Source: Paraburkholderia sp. CNPSo 3272 (GTDB lineage: Bacteria > Pseudomonadota > Gammaproteobacteria > Burkholderiales > Burkholderiaceae). From it: a stretch of 64,000 nucleotides of DNA. How positions within the stretch are numbered: position 1 is the stretch's first letter; every line of letters begins with the position of its first letter. The notes beneath the pieces were generated by a model. It was not told the DNA's origin. It was given only the letters and a program-made list of their open reading frames with translations, and searched no databases. Of this stretch, positions 1-9,504 are shown piece by piece. The position numbers and the translations under genes are program-made. The stretch covers positions 84,038 to 148,037 of the forward strand of contig NZ_JAMBPQ010000017.1 of assembly GCF_024206495.1 (NCBI RefSeq). Reading direction: 5' to 3'.

Positions 1-1449
1 GTTGTAACCGTTGCCGCCCTTCGTCGACTGGCTCTTGAGCGTGGACACCGCGCTTTGCGCGGGCAGGTCGTACGGCGGCATGTTGGTCGAGTTGTAGACC
101 GCGCCCACGATCACAGGCCGGTCCGGATCGCCTTCGATGAAATCCACCAGTACCTCCTGGCCGACGCGCGGCAGGCACATCGCCCCCCAGCGCCGGTTCG
201 CCCAGCCCTGCGCCACGCGCACCCAGCAACGATCGAGCCGATCCGCGCCGCCTGCCTGCGAAAGCTGCTCCCAATGGAACTGCACTTTCACGCGCCCGTA
301 CTTGTCCGTGAGAATCTCCTCGCCCGGCGGCCCGATCACGACGGCTGTCTGCGGTCCCGCCGCGCGAGGAACCGGCGTGATGCGCGGCGAACGGAACGTG
401 TTGTCGCTGCGAATCGCCCTGAAATGGCAGTCGAATAGCGGCTGCGTGGGGTCGCTCGTCGATACATAGGCGTCCGATACGATTTCGCTCTGATTCTCGA
501 TCACCAGATACTGGCGGTTCTGCGCGCCGCCCGGATGCTCGCGCAGCCGGAACAACCCACCTGCTGCGATGCCGCGCGCGGTGGTGCGCCCTTCCATCGC
601 GTCGTTCTGCGTTTGATGGATCTCCACGTTGATGCGCGCGAGGCGCTCGCCGTCTCCCGCTTTCAGATGTCCGCTCAGATGCTCCTGCATCAGATAGCGC
701 GGCCGGTCGTAGGGCGCACTGCGCGTGGCGCGCGAAACGAGCCCTTCGCTGTTGCTCACCGAGGCCTTTTCGAAGTCGTAGTCGTTGACCTCGTAGCGCC
801 CCGTTTCGAGCGTCGCGCCCGCGTGCCAGCGGTAGACGCATTCTTCGTCGGGTTCAGGCGTGTCCCAGCCCTGAAACGGCACCGACTCGTAGTGCGCGAT
901 GGGCCGATGCTCGGCGCCCGAATCGGCCAGCACGAGCGTATGCTTGCCGTCTGCGTGCTCGAAAAAATAATGCATGCCCTCGCGCTCCATGAGGCGGCTC
1001 ACGAAGTCGAAATCCGTCTCGCGGTACTGCACGCAATGGTCAAGCGCCGGGTAGCTCGCCGTGCATGTATTGCGAAAGTCGATGTCGTACGACTCCAGCA
1101 CCTGCGCAACGATTTGCGGCGCCGTGCGCTGATGAAAGAAGCGCCGGTGCGAGGCGCGCGTGAGCAGCCACAGGGGCGGATGCACGACCGCCTCGTAGCG
1201 CGCCATGCGGTTCTTCGTGGTGTCGCCGGGCGCGAGCAGACGCAGCGTCGTGACGATGCCGTTGAACTCGCGCGACCCGCCCGCCGGATAGTCGAGCGTC
1301 ACGGAAAGGTTCTGCCCGAGCACCGCGCCCGGGTCGATGTCGTTGTGCAGGCTCAGGAATGCGATCTCGAAGCGGCTCAGGCGTCCCAGCGCCTCGCTCG
1401 CCGACATACGCAGAAACACCGCGTCGTCGCCGAGCGCCGCACAGGTCAT
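1..1449 (-). CDS. vgrG: Type VI secretion tip protein VgrG (partial, 3' end beyond left edge)
   Basis: VgrG is the trimeric spike on top of the Hcp tube; it punctures target cells and carries effectors. 483 codons are visible, reading open to base 1, so the C-terminus, including any effector extension, is missing. The visible part covers the gp27-like base (start MTCAALGDDAVFL) and reaches the gp5-like OB fold (DKYGRVKVQFHWE, then CWVRVAQGWA and GQEVLVDFIEGDPDRP). The ATG at 1449 is chosen; an in-frame GTG at 1455 is also possible. It starts 13 bases after clpV ends, so it is probably the last visible gene of the same operon. Confidence 0.93.
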   Translation of the reverse strand, partial: MTCAALGDDAVFLRMSASEALGRLSRFEIAFLSLHNDIDPGAVLGQNLSVTLDYPAGGSREFNGIVTTLRLLAPGDTTKNRMARYEAVVHPPLWLLTRASHRRFFHQRTAPQIVAQVLESYDIDFRNTCTASYPALDHCVQYRETDFDFVSRLMEREGMHYFFEHADGKHTLVLADSGAEHRPIAHYESVPFQGWDTPEPDEECVYRWHAGATLETGRYEVNDYDFEKASVSNSEGLVSRATRSAPYDRPRYLMQEHLSGHLKAGDGERLARINVEIHQTQNDAMEGRTTARGIAAGGLFRLREHPGGAQNRQYLVIENQSEIVSDAYVSTSDPTQPLFDCHFRAIRSDNTFRSPRITPVPRAAGPQTAVVIGPPGEEILTDKYGRVKVQFHWEQLSQAGGADRLDRCWVRVAQGWANRRWGAMCLPRVGQEVLVDFIEGDPDRPVIVGAVYNSTNMPPYDLPAQSAVSTLKSQSTKGGNGYN

Positions 1450-1462
1450 GCGCACATGGCGA

Positions 1463-4066
1463 CTAGTCGAAGGCATAACTGAACTCCTCGCCCTCGACGC
1501 CCACGTGCACGCGCGCAAGCGTTTTGCCGTCCATCACGCGCGAAAGAAACGCCGTGCTGATACGCGGCAGCACGCTGTTCGTGAGAATGGCGTCGATCAT
1601 TCGACCACCGCTTTCCATGCGCGTGCAACGCTGGGCGATTTGCGTCACCACGCTCTCGTCATAGGTGAACGGCACGCCGTGCGTGAGCGTCACACGCTCG
1701 GCCACGCGGCCGAGTTGCAGCCGGATGATGGCGCTCAGCATCTCATTGGAGAGCGGGTAATACGGAATGGTCACCATGCGCCCGAGCAAAGCGGGCGGGA
1801 ACGTCTCCAGCAATTGCGTGTGGAGCTCGCGTTCAATCACCTCCATCGGTGGGCTCGTTCGTGGATCGCGGCACAACTGCGCAATGCATTCCGTGCCCGC
1901 GTTGGTCGTGAGCAGAATGAGCGTATTGCGAAAGTCGATGGAACGGCCTTCGCTGTCGTCCATGCGGCCTTTGTCGAAGACCTGAAAGAACAGCTCGTGC
2001 ACGTCGGGATGCGCCTTCTCCACTTCGTCGAGCAGCACGACGCTGTGCGGACGCCGGCGCACGGCTTCGGTCAGCACGCCGCCCTCGCCGAATCCCACGT
2101 AGCCCGGCGGCGCGCCCTTGAGCAGCGATACCGTGTGCGCTTCCTGGTATTCGCTCATGTTGATGGTGATGAGGTTCTGCTCGCCGCCGTAGAGCGCCTC
2201 GGCGAGCGCGAGCGCCGTCTCGGTCTTGCCGACGCCCGATGTGCCCGCGAGCAGAAACACGCCGACGGGCTTATTCGGATCCTCGAGACCGGCGCGCGAA
2301 GTCTGCACGCGCCGCGCGATCATTTGCGTAGCGTGTTGCTGGCCGATGATGCGGCGGTCGAGCACCTCGTTAAGCCGCAACACATTGCCGATCTCGTTCT
2401 TCAGCATGTTGAGCACGGGCACGCCGGTCCAGTCCTGCACGACCGCCGCCACCGCATGACGGTCTACCCCTGGCAGCACGAGCGGCGCGTCGCCTTGGTG
2501 CGCGGCGAGCTGCACCTGGCGTTCGCGCAACGCGGACAGATCGGCGTGCGGTGCGCCTGCCAGAAGCGCCTGGCGGCGCGCGAGGATGTCTTCGACCATT
2601 TCGCGCTCCGCGTGCCAGCGCGCGTGCAGGTCGGCCAAGCGCGCGGTTTCGCTTTGCAACGCCGCCGCCGCGGCTTCGCGACGTGCCGCCGTATCGACGC
2701 CGATCGCCGCCTCGCGCCCGATCACCTCCAGCTCCGTGTTGAGCGCATCGATCCGCCGTTGCGCGTCGTCGACGGCGGGAGGCGTGGCGTGCTGGCTCAC
2801 CGCAACGCGTGCGCATGCGGTATCGAGCAGGCTCACCGACTTGTCCGGCAATTGCCGCGCGGGCAGATAGCGATGCGATAGCTTCACGGCCGCCTCGATC
2901 GCTTCGTCGAGCACCTGCACGCCGTGATGCGCTTCGAGCGCGGCGGCAAGTCCGCGCATCATTGTCACCGCGCGCGCCTCCTCGGGCTCGTGGACCTGCA
3001 CGACCTGAAAGCGCCGCGTGAGCGCCGGATCTTTTTCGATGTGCCTGCGGTACTCCGACCACGTCGTCGCCGCGATGGTGCGCACGCTGCCGCGCGCGAG
3101 CGCGGGCTTGAGCAGATTCGCCGCGTCGCCGGTGCCCGCCGCGCCGCCCGCGCCGATCAGCGTGTGCGCCTCGTCGATGAAGAGAATGACGGGATGGGGA
3201 GCCGCCTGCACGGCTTCCAGCACCTGGCGCAGACGCGCCTCGAATTCGCCCTTCACGCCCGCACCGGCCTGCAGGAGTGCCACGTCGAGCGCGCGCAGGC
3301 TCACGTCGCGCAGCGCGGGCGGCACGTCACCCGCCACGATGCGCAGCGCGAGGCCTTCGACCACGGCCGTCTTGCCGACGCCCGCCTCGCCCGTGAGGAT
3401 CGGATTGTTTTGCCTGCGCCGCATGAGGATGTCGACGACCTGACGAATCTCCGCGTCGCGGCCCACCACGGGATCGAGCCGGCCCTCACGCGCCTGGGCC
3501 GTGAGATCGACGGTGAAGCGCTGCAAGGCGTCGTCCGTTCGGTGCGGCGTGTCGGGCTCCTGCGTCGCGACAGGCGCTTGCGTCGATGCTTCCGGCGAAC
3601 CGTCGAGCACATCGGCGAAGTTGGCGACGAGGTCATCCAGCTTCACGCGATCGAACTCGCGTGAAATGCCGCGCAATGCGTTGCGCAGCACGGGCGTCTG
3701 CAACATGCCGACGAGCACATGTGCGCTGCGCACCTTCTGCGCGTCGAAGAGCAGCGACGCATAGACCCAGCCGCGCTCCACGGCCTCTTCCAGCTGCGAT
3801 GAGATATCGCTGACCGAGGCCGCCCCGCGCGGCAGCCGGTCGAGCGCCTCGGTCATATCGCGTGCGAGCGCGGCGGCCTCGATGTGAGCGTGGCGGATCA
3901 CGCGATGCAGGTCCGAATCGGGCAACTGCAGCATCTGATGCAGCCAGTGCGCAAGCTCGACATACGCGTTGCCGCGCAAGCGGCAGAACGTGGTCGCGCT
4001 CTCCATCGCGCCGAAACTGAGCGTATCGAGTTTGCCGAACAGGACGGCGCGGCTGATGTCTGCCAT
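1463..4066 (-). CDS. tssH: T6SS AAA+ ATPase ClpV/TssH
   Basis: ClpV disassembles the contracted TssB/TssC sheath so that its subunits can be reused. 867 aa, the normal size. An N-terminal Clp-N domain (about 1-150) is followed by AAA module 1 with Walker A GEAGVGKT at about 226-233 and Walker B LFIDEAH at about 295. AAA module 2 has Walker A GTSGVGKT and LLDEVEKAHPDV. The ATG at 4066 (MADISRAVLFGKL) is chosen because AAAGGA lies 8 bases upstream; an ATG at 4084 lacks this. It begins 4 bases after tssG stops, so translation is probably coupled. Confidence 0.96.
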   Translation of the reverse strand: MADISRAVLFGKLDTLSFGAMESATTFCRLRGNAYVELAHWLHQMLQLPDSDLHRVIRHAHIEAAALARDMTEALDRLPRGAASVSDISSQLEEAVERGWVYASLLFDAQKVRSAHVLVGMLQTPVLRNALRGISREFDRVKLDDLVANFADVLDGSPEASTQAPVATQEPDTPHRTDDALQRFTVDLTAQAREGRLDPVVGRDAEIRQVVDILMRRRQNNPILTGEAGVGKTAVVEGLALRIVAGDVPPALRDVSLRALDVALLQAGAGVKGEFEARLRQVLEAVQAAPHPVILFIDEAHTLIGAGGAAGTGDAANLLKPALARGSVRTIAATTWSEYRRHIEKDPALTRRFQVVQVHEPEEARAVTMMRGLAAALEAHHGVQVLDEAIEAAVKLSHRYLPARQLPDKSVSLLDTACARVAVSQHATPPAVDDAQRRIDALNTELEVIGREAAIGVDTAARREAAAAALQSETARLADLHARWHAEREMVEDILARRQALLAGAPHADLSALRERQVQLAAHQGDAPLVLPGVDRHAVAAVVQDWTGVPVLNMLKNEIGNVLRLNEVLDRRIIGQQHATQMIARRVQTSRAGLEDPNKPVGVFLLAGTSGVGKTETALALAEALYGGEQNLITINMSEYQEAHTVSLLKGAPPGYVGFGEGGVLTEAVRRRPHSVVLLDEVEKAHPDVHELFFQVFDKGRMDDSEGRSIDFRNTLILLTTNAGTECIAQLCRDPRTSPPMEVIERELHTQLLETFPPALLGRMVTIPYYPLSNEMLSAIIRLQLGRVAERVTLTHGVPFTYDESVVTQIAQRCTRMESGGRMIDAILTNSVLPRISTAFLSRVMDGKTLARVHVGVEGEEFSYAFD

Positions 4067-4070
4067 TGAA

Positions 4071-5087
4071 CTAATCCTTTGCATGAGAGGGGGTCAACGG
4101 ACGCAGCTTGAGTTGCGCCGCGTCGGCGGTGGCCGCGCGCGCGTGCAGCCACGTCGTGTAGCCGAGGCGCTGCTTGCGCCCTAGCGCGAGACGCGGCACC
4201 TGTGCGCGCCGCAATTGGAGGTTCACGTCCCATTCCAGTGGGTCGCGCACGTACAGGCGAACCCAATCGGCGAGCCGCGCGAGACTCGCGCCGCCCGGCA
4301 GGAAGCGCTCGTAATCGTCCAGCGAAAGCGGTCCGAGCACGACGCGGAATTTGTGTTGCCGATCGAACACTCTCGCCCCGAGCATCGTGCCGACGCCCAT
4401 GCGGGCGCTTTCGTCGCGCAAGCCGACGCGCGTCAGCGCAGCATCTGGCAGCTTCATCCAGTGCCCCACGTTTTGGACGACCTCCGCCGGCAAGCCGAAA
4501 AAGCGCGACAGCACGATCCGCAAACCCGCCGCGTGACGCGTGGGTCCTGCAAGCAGCCCGGCGAAATGCAGCTTGGCGAAATCGGGCACGGAGTCGCGAT
4601 TGCGCAGCGCCGCTTCGTTGAGGCCGAACACGGTGCCCACATAGGCGGAGAACCGGTCGTCGTCGTCGCGATCGAGGCTCACCACCGGCTGCGCAGTGGC
4701 CCACGCGCGATAGAGCAGCGAGGCCATGCGGTGATGAAACACGTCGAGAAAGCGCGCGAAAGTGGGATCGCCCGCGTTACGCGCGCGGTGACGCACGTAT
4801 TCGGTCAGATGCGTGGGCATCGGACCATTCGGGCCGAGCAGACCGAAGAAGTTCACGGCGAGCTTCGGCGCAGCATCCTGCTTGCTGGAGAAATTGCGCA
4901 GCGCCGCTGGAAAAAATATCAATTCGGGTTCCTGACCGAATCGCACCGCGTCGTCGCGTGGGCGCAGCGAAGCGCCCACGCGCGGCAACCCGCGATGCGC
5001 GCATTCCACCAGCCGCACGGCCTGAAAGAAGTCGAAGCGGTTGGCATCGGCGGAAAAGCGCTCGAACAGCATCACAGCGTCCGGCAT
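4071..5087 (-). CDS. tssG: T6SS baseplate protein TssG (ImpH/VasB)
   Basis: TssG forms the baseplate wedge with TssE, TssF and TssK. 338 aa, typical length. The N-terminus (FSADANRFDFFQAVRLVE) and the internal GPNGPMPTHLTEYVR stretch are characteristic of the ImpH family (COG3520). The ATG at 5087 has a GGAGC purine run upstream and overlaps the end of tssF by 16 bases, which suggests translational coupling. No signal peptide or membrane segment is visible, fitting a cytoplasmic baseplate part. Confidence 0.95.
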   Translation of the reverse strand: MPDAVMLFERFSADANRFDFFQAVRLVECAHRGLPRVGASLRPRDDAVRFGQEPELIFFPAALRNFSSKQDAAPKLAVNFFGLLGPNGPMPTHLTEYVRHRARNAGDPTFARFLDVFHHRMASLLYRAWATAQPVVSLDRDDDDRFSAYVGTVFGLNEAALRNRDSVPDFAKLHFAGLLAGPTRHAAGLRIVLSRFFGLPAEVVQNVGHWMKLPDAALTRVGLRDESARMGVGTMLGARVFDRQHKFRVVLGPLSLDDYERFLPGGASLARLADWVRLYVRDPLEWDVNLQLRRAQVPRLALGRKQRLGYTTWLHARAATADAAQLKLRPLTPSHAKD

Positions 5088-6925
5088 TGCCCGCTCCCCG
5101 GCGCCCAGCGCATGATTTCACCGCGTGTGGTCGAGCTCACGCAGGTTTCCGTAAACGCGTTCATCGACACGTATTGCTCGAAGAAGCGCGCGAGCACCGC
5201 GCCGAACAAAAACGCGCTCGCACCTTCAAAACCGCTCTCATCGAGCAGCACATCGAGCGCGAGGCCGCGCCCGAACACGATGGGCCCGCGCGACGGCAGG
5301 CGCCGCGTGACCGCTCGCGAGCCGATGGAGCGCAGGGCTTCGATCTGCCGCGCGGCCGCGCCGTCGCCTTCGGGCGCGTAGAGCGCGAGCAGATCGCGCA
5401 TGGCGCGGGCGCCGCTCCCGTTCGCGTCGTCCACGAGCGATGCGTAGTTGAGCGACAGGTGGCTCAGGAGACGCCACGCCACTGCCCCTTGCGCATAGGA
5501 TGGCAACGGGCGGCTCGGCCCGGCGACACAGCGCACTGCGGAAACCGGCGCTTCGAGCTCCAGGGTGAAGTCGGTTTCGCCGCGCCCGAGCGGCTGGGTC
5601 AGCGTGAGATCGCGGTTGGTGCACAACACGCTGACACCGAGTTGATGCAGATCGCCGGGATACGGTGCTTCGTGCGTATCCACCAGCGCGATCCAGGTTT
5701 CGCTGCCCGCATACGACGAACGCGCGCCGCGCTCCTGCTCGCGGGCGGACGGCAGACGCTTTTCGCGCCGCACCTGATAAAACGCCGTGTCGGGCTCGCC
5801 TGCGCCGAGGTCGCGCATGCGGTAGAACGGCTGAAATTCGACCGGCGCACTGCCACCCGAGCGATGGCCCGTCACGCTTTGCACGCGATAGACTTCGAAG
5901 TCGCGCGGCCGCGTGCGGTCCACCACGACGTGATGCTCGAACTGCTCGCCCGTCACCGCGATACGATCGGCGCGGCGCGCAAAGAGATTGATCGCAGGCG
6001 TGCAATGGAGCGCAAAATTCTCGTGGTCGATCCGTTGCTCGAGTGCGGTATCGCCCTTCGAAAGCAGGACGACAAGCTCGATCTCATGGCTTTCACAGCG
6101 AGCGAAATGCGTGCGCAATCCATCGATGCCGACGAACATGAACCGCTGCGCGAATGCGAAATACTCCTGCAGCAGCCGATAGCCCGGAAACGATTGATCG
6201 CTCACGGGCAGCAGGGCTTCTTCGTCGGAGAAGCCGAGCGGGCGCAGCGACGAAGGCGGCAGCACGCCACTGGGCGTCGCGATGCCAAGCGTCGAGCCGA
6301 CCAAAAGTTCATGGAGTTTTGCCGCCGTTCCGTCGCTGCCACGCAGGTAGAGGGGCAGATGATCGATGGCGAGGTCGTTAATCGATCGTTCGCCGAGTGC
6401 GCGCAGCTTGAGGCGCAAGCCTGCCTTCACGCCACGCGGCACGGCGGCGCAGACGCCGGACAGCGCGCCGGTGTGAGTGAAAAGCCGCGCTTCCACCAGT
6501 TCGAGCGGCGACAAGGTGAGCGCGTGCGCCGTGCGGAACTCGCAACGCGTCGCACGCTCGCCGTCAAACCGGCCCTGCAGCGGCGTGCCTCGCGGCACGG
6601 CCACGCCGTCCGCGAGTGCAGGGTGAGTCTTGTCGGGCTGCAGTTGCACGACCGTCATCGCGGGCGTCGGCGCGAGATAGTGCGGATACACCAGTTCGGC
6701 GAGATGCTGCGTGAAGCGAGGAAACTCGGCGTCGATTTTCATCTGCACGCGTGCGGCAAGAAAGCCGAAACCTTCGAGCAAACGCTCCACATAGGGGTCG
6801 GCGCAATCGAAACCTTCGAGGCCCAGCCGCCCCGCGATCTTCGGAAACGCCTTCGCGAACTCGCCGCCCATCTCGCGAACATGCTGCAATTCGCGACTGT
6901 AGTACTGGAGGAAGTCGGGGTTCAT
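5072..6925 (-). CDS. tssF: T6SS baseplate protein TssF (ImpG/VasA)
   Basis: TssF is the larger wedge subunit of the T6SS baseplate. 617 aa, normal for the family. The N-terminus MNPDFLQYYSRELQHVREMG and the following EFAKAFPKIAGRLGL are diagnostic of ImpG (COG3519). The open frame extends upstream to 7234, but that stretch lies inside tssE. The ATG at 6925 shares an ATGA with the tssE stop codon, so it is the coupled start. Confidence 0.96.
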   Translation of the reverse strand: MNPDFLQYYSRELQHVREMGGEFAKAFPKIAGRLGLEGFDCADPYVERLLEGFGFLAARVQMKIDAEFPRFTQHLAELVYPHYLAPTPAMTVVQLQPDKTHPALADGVAVPRGTPLQGRFDGERATRCEFRTAHALTLSPLELVEARLFTHTGALSGVCAAVPRGVKAGLRLKLRALGERSINDLAIDHLPLYLRGSDGTAAKLHELLVGSTLGIATPSGVLPPSSLRPLGFSDEEALLPVSDQSFPGYRLLQEYFAFAQRFMFVGIDGLRTHFARCESHEIELVVLLSKGDTALEQRIDHENFALHCTPAINLFARRADRIAVTGEQFEHHVVVDRTRPRDFEVYRVQSVTGHRSGGSAPVEFQPFYRMRDLGAGEPDTAFYQVRREKRLPSAREQERGARSSYAGSETWIALVDTHEAPYPGDLHQLGVSVLCTNRDLTLTQPLGRGETDFTLELEAPVSAVRCVAGPSRPLPSYAQGAVAWRLLSHLSLNYASLVDDANGSGARAMRDLLALYAPEGDGAAARQIEALRSIGSRAVTRRLPSRGPIVFGRGLALDVLLDESGFEGASAFLFGAVLARFFEQYVSMNAFTETCVSSTTRGEIMRWAPGSGQCRTL

Positions 6926-7431
6926 CTGGGCATCACCTCTTCGTACACGTTTGCCTTGCCGGCTTCCAGATCGAGTTCCGTGCGCAAATAAAGCCGCTCG
7001 GGCAGCGGGTGCGCATGGAGATCGCCTTCGACGATGAACGCCAGCGCGTTGTGCGCGATAGCCGCACCGCCGGACTGAATGGCGCGCACGCGCAAGGTGC
7101 CGCGTACGATGCGCGGCTCGAACGCGCCAATGGCTTCGGCAATCAGCCGTTCGATCCGCGTGAGCTCCACCTCCGACGCGCTCTTGCCCGCCAGCTCCGC
7201 GAAGCCGAAATTGAGCACCGAGTCGGCCACGCACGGATAGCGCGCGATCTCCTGCGCCGACGCGATGCCCCGCGCATTGAGGAGCCAGCCGATATCGCGC
7301 ATGACGCTCAAGCGCTGCGCGCGCGCCGAACTGGCCCGATGCTCGCGGACTTCGCTCGTCGCTTCGGGCGCGTGGTCGGTCAACCGCTCCAGCAGCGAGG
7401 GCTGCACGCGCTCGGCGTTTCTCGTGCGCAT
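6922..7431 (-). CDS. tssE: T6SS baseplate protein TssE (gp25-like)
   Basis: TssE resembles the phage T4 gp25 baseplate protein that nucleates sheath assembly. 169 aa with the gp25 core: MRDIGWLLNARG, then the conserved SVLNFGF segment, IERLIAEAIGAFEPRI and RLYLRTELDLEAG. It starts 7 bases after hcp ends and overlaps tssF by 4 bases (ATGA). It should act in the cytoplasm at the base of the tube. Confidence 0.94.
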   Translation of the reverse strand: MRTRNAERVQPSLLERLTDHAPEATSEVREHRASSARAQRLSVMRDIGWLLNARGIASAQEIARYPCVADSVLNFGFAELAGKSASEVELTRIERLIAEAIGAFEPRIVRGTLRVRAIQSGGAAIAHNALAFIVEGDLHAHPLPERLYLRTELDLEAGKANVYEEVMPR

Positions 7432-7438
7432 GATCCGC

Positions 7439-7930
7439 TTACGCCGTTGCGCTGGCCGGAATGTTCCACTTGCACTCGACCACGCCGCCGAGCGCCGAAC
7501 CGGTGGTCGGATCCTGCTGCTGGTAGGTCACGTGGAATTTCTCGAAGTTGAGCGTCACCGTTTCGGTGAAGCGGTCTTCGCCGTCCGATCCGCCTGTCGC
7601 GTAGTTCGTGACGAGCACTTTGTCGAGGTCGATCGTGTAGTACTCCAACGGTTTGTTGCCGCCCGCCTTGCGCACGGTGAGTTTTCCGGTGGGGAAGTGC
7701 TTGCCCGTTACGCACGCGGTCATGATGGCCGGCGTTGCGTGATCCGTGTACTTGGTGATCGAAAGATCGTGCACGTCGACCTTGCCGCCGCCACCGCCCG
7801 TGCCGAGGTGCATCGTGCCGGACTGATCCATGCTCCAGCTCCACGAGAGCACGTCGATTTCATCCTTGTGAGTCGTATCCAGCGACTCGCCCGTGACCGT
7901 GCCAAGTTTCAAAAAAATATCGACTGCCAT
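7439..7930 (-). CDS. hcp: T6SS tube protein Hcp (TssD)
   Basis: Hcp hexamers stack into the inner tube that is fired out of the cell. 163 aa. It starts MAVDIFLKLGTVTGES, has the SWSWSMDQSGTMHLG segment typical of the Hcp1 family and ends with ECKWNIPASATA. AAGGA lies 7 bases before the ATG at 7930. It sits between tssC and tssE, 49 bases after tssC. Hcp is usually the most strongly made protein of these operons; this is family knowledge, not seen here. Confidence 0.96.
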   Translation of the reverse strand: MAVDIFLKLGTVTGESLDTTHKDEIDVLSWSWSMDQSGTMHLGTGGGGGKVDVHDLSITKYTDHATPAIMTACVTGKHFPTGKLTVRKAGGNKPLEYYTIDLDKVLVTNYATGGSDGEDRFTETVTLNFEKFHVTYQQQDPTTGSALGGVVECKWNIPASATA

Positions 7931-7979
7931 TTGGATTCCTTATTGATCGGGTTAATGCAGATTTGAAAACCGCCGCGGC

Positions 7980-9494
7980 TCAGGCCGCTTTGGTCGACGG
8001 CAGCCGCGAAACGAGCCGCAACGAGACGGTCAGGCCTTCGAGCTGATAATGCGGACGCAGATAGAACTTCGAGGTGTAGTAGCCCGGATTGCCCTGCACT
8101 TCCTCGACCACGACCTCCGCCGCCGCGAGCGGCCGGCGCGACTTGGTCTCTTCCGAGGAGTTGGCGGGGTCGCCGTCCACGTATTGAAGAATCCAGTCCT
8201 GCAGCCAGCGCTGCATGTCGTCCTTCTCCTTGAAGCTGCCGAGCTTGTCGCGTGCGATGCACTTGAGGTAGTGGGCGAAACGGCTGCAGGCGAACAGATA
8301 GGGCAGGCGCGCGGCGAGGTTCGCGTTCGCCGTGGCGTCCGGGTCTTCGTATTCGATCGGCTTGTTGAGCGACTGTGCGCCGATGAAAGCCGCGATATCC
8401 GAATTCTTCTTGTGGACGAGCGGCATGAAGCCGTTTTTCGCCAGCTCAGCCTCGCGGCGGTCGCTGATCGCGATCTCCGTCGGGCACTTCATGTCGACGC
8501 CGCCGTCGTCGGTGGGAAACGCGTGGACCGGCAGATCCTCCACCACCCCGCCCGACTCGATCCCGCGAATGCGCGAGCACCATCCCCACGTCTTGAAGGA
8601 GCGGTTGATGTTCACGGCCATCGCGTAGGCCGCATTGGCCCAAGCGTACTTCGACGCGTCCGCGCCCGCGGTGTCTTCTTCGAAATCGAATTCCTCCACG
8701 GGGCTCGTTTTCGCGCCATACGGCGTGCGCGCGAGAAAGCGCGGCATGGCGAGGCCGATATAGCGCGAGTCTTCGGAATCGCGCAGCGAGCGCCATGCGG
8801 CGTGCTCGGGCGTCTGGAAGATCTTCGTGAGATCGCGCGGATTCGCCAGTTCCTGCCACGAGTCCATCAGCATGACTGCCGGGTCCGCGCCCGCGATGAA
8901 AGGTGCGTGCGCGGCAGCGGAAATCTTGCCCATTTGCGTGAGGAAATCGACGTCGGGGCCGCTGTTGTCGAAGTAGTAATCGGCCACCAATGCGCCGTAA
9001 GGCTCACCGCCGAACTGGCCGTACTCTTCCTCATATAGCCGCTTGAAGAGCGGGCTCTGGTCCCACGCCACGCCCTTGTACTTGCGCAGCGACCGGTGCA
9101 GGTCGGCCTTCGAAATATTCATCACGCGCAGCTTGAGGCTTTCGTCGCTCTCGGTGTTGGTGACGAGATAGTGCAACCCGCGCCACGCGCTTTCGAGTTG
9201 CTGGAACGGCTCTGCATGCAGGATGACGTTGATTTGCGCGCTCAGCTTTTCGTCGATGCGCGCGATCAGCGCTTCGATGGTCGCGAGCGCGTCGTCGGAC
9301 ACGCGGTGCGTGTCGAGCAGCGCCTGCTCCGCGAGCGTGCGCACGGCGCTTTCCACCGCTTCGCGCGCTTTCTCCGTGCGCGGGCGGAATGCCTTGTGCA
9401 AGAGTTGTTGAAACTCGCCGGATGGGCTCGCCGCGTCAGCTTCCTGCCTTTGCGGCTGCGCGAACGCGAATGGATCGAGTTGGGTGTCTGCCAT
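7980..9494 (-). CDS. tssC: T6SS sheath large subunit TssC (VipB)
   Basis: TssC pairs with TssB to build the contractile sheath. 504 aa, normal size. Conserved family segments include AWRGLHYLVTNTE, LVADYYFDNSGPDVDFL, AAHAPFIAGADP, FLARTPYG and the C-terminal GNPGYYTSKFYLRPHYQLEG. The ATG at 9494 (MADTQLDPFAF) has AAAGGA 6 bases upstream. The frame is open to 9554, but that part overlaps tssB. It follows tssB by 10 bases, as expected for stoichiometric sheath partners. Confidence 0.97.
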   Translation of the reverse strand: MADTQLDPFAFAQPQRQEADAASPSGEFQQLLHKAFRPRTEKAREAVESAVRTLAEQALLDTHRVSDDALATIEALIARIDEKLSAQINVILHAEPFQQLESAWRGLHYLVTNTESDESLKLRVMNISKADLHRSLRKYKGVAWDQSPLFKRLYEEEYGQFGGEPYGALVADYYFDNSGPDVDFLTQMGKISAAAHAPFIAGADPAVMLMDSWQELANPRDLTKIFQTPEHAAWRSLRDSEDSRYIGLAMPRFLARTPYGAKTSPVEEFDFEEDTAGADASKYAWANAAYAMAVNINRSFKTWGWCSRIRGIESGGVVEDLPVHAFPTDDGGVDMKCPTEIAISDRREAELAKNGFMPLVHKKNSDIAAFIGAQSLNKPIEYEDPDATANANLAARLPYLFACSRFAHYLKCIARDKLGSFKEKDDMQRWLQDWILQYVDGDPANSSEETKSRRPLAAAEVVVEEVQGNPGYYTSKFYLRPHYQLEGLTVSLRLVSRLPSTKAA

Positions 9495-9504
9495 CTTGGG
9501 TCCT

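Noticed and set aside
1337..2881. Long plus-strand open frame of 514 codons opposite clpV
   Set aside because: The opposite strand is clearly ClpV with both Walker motifs. The frame is His/Arg/Ala-rich shadow of a GC-rich gene.
4958..6991. Plus-strand open frame of 677 codons opposite tssG/tssF
   Set aside because: TssF and TssG are firmly identified on the minus strand; this frame has no family signature.
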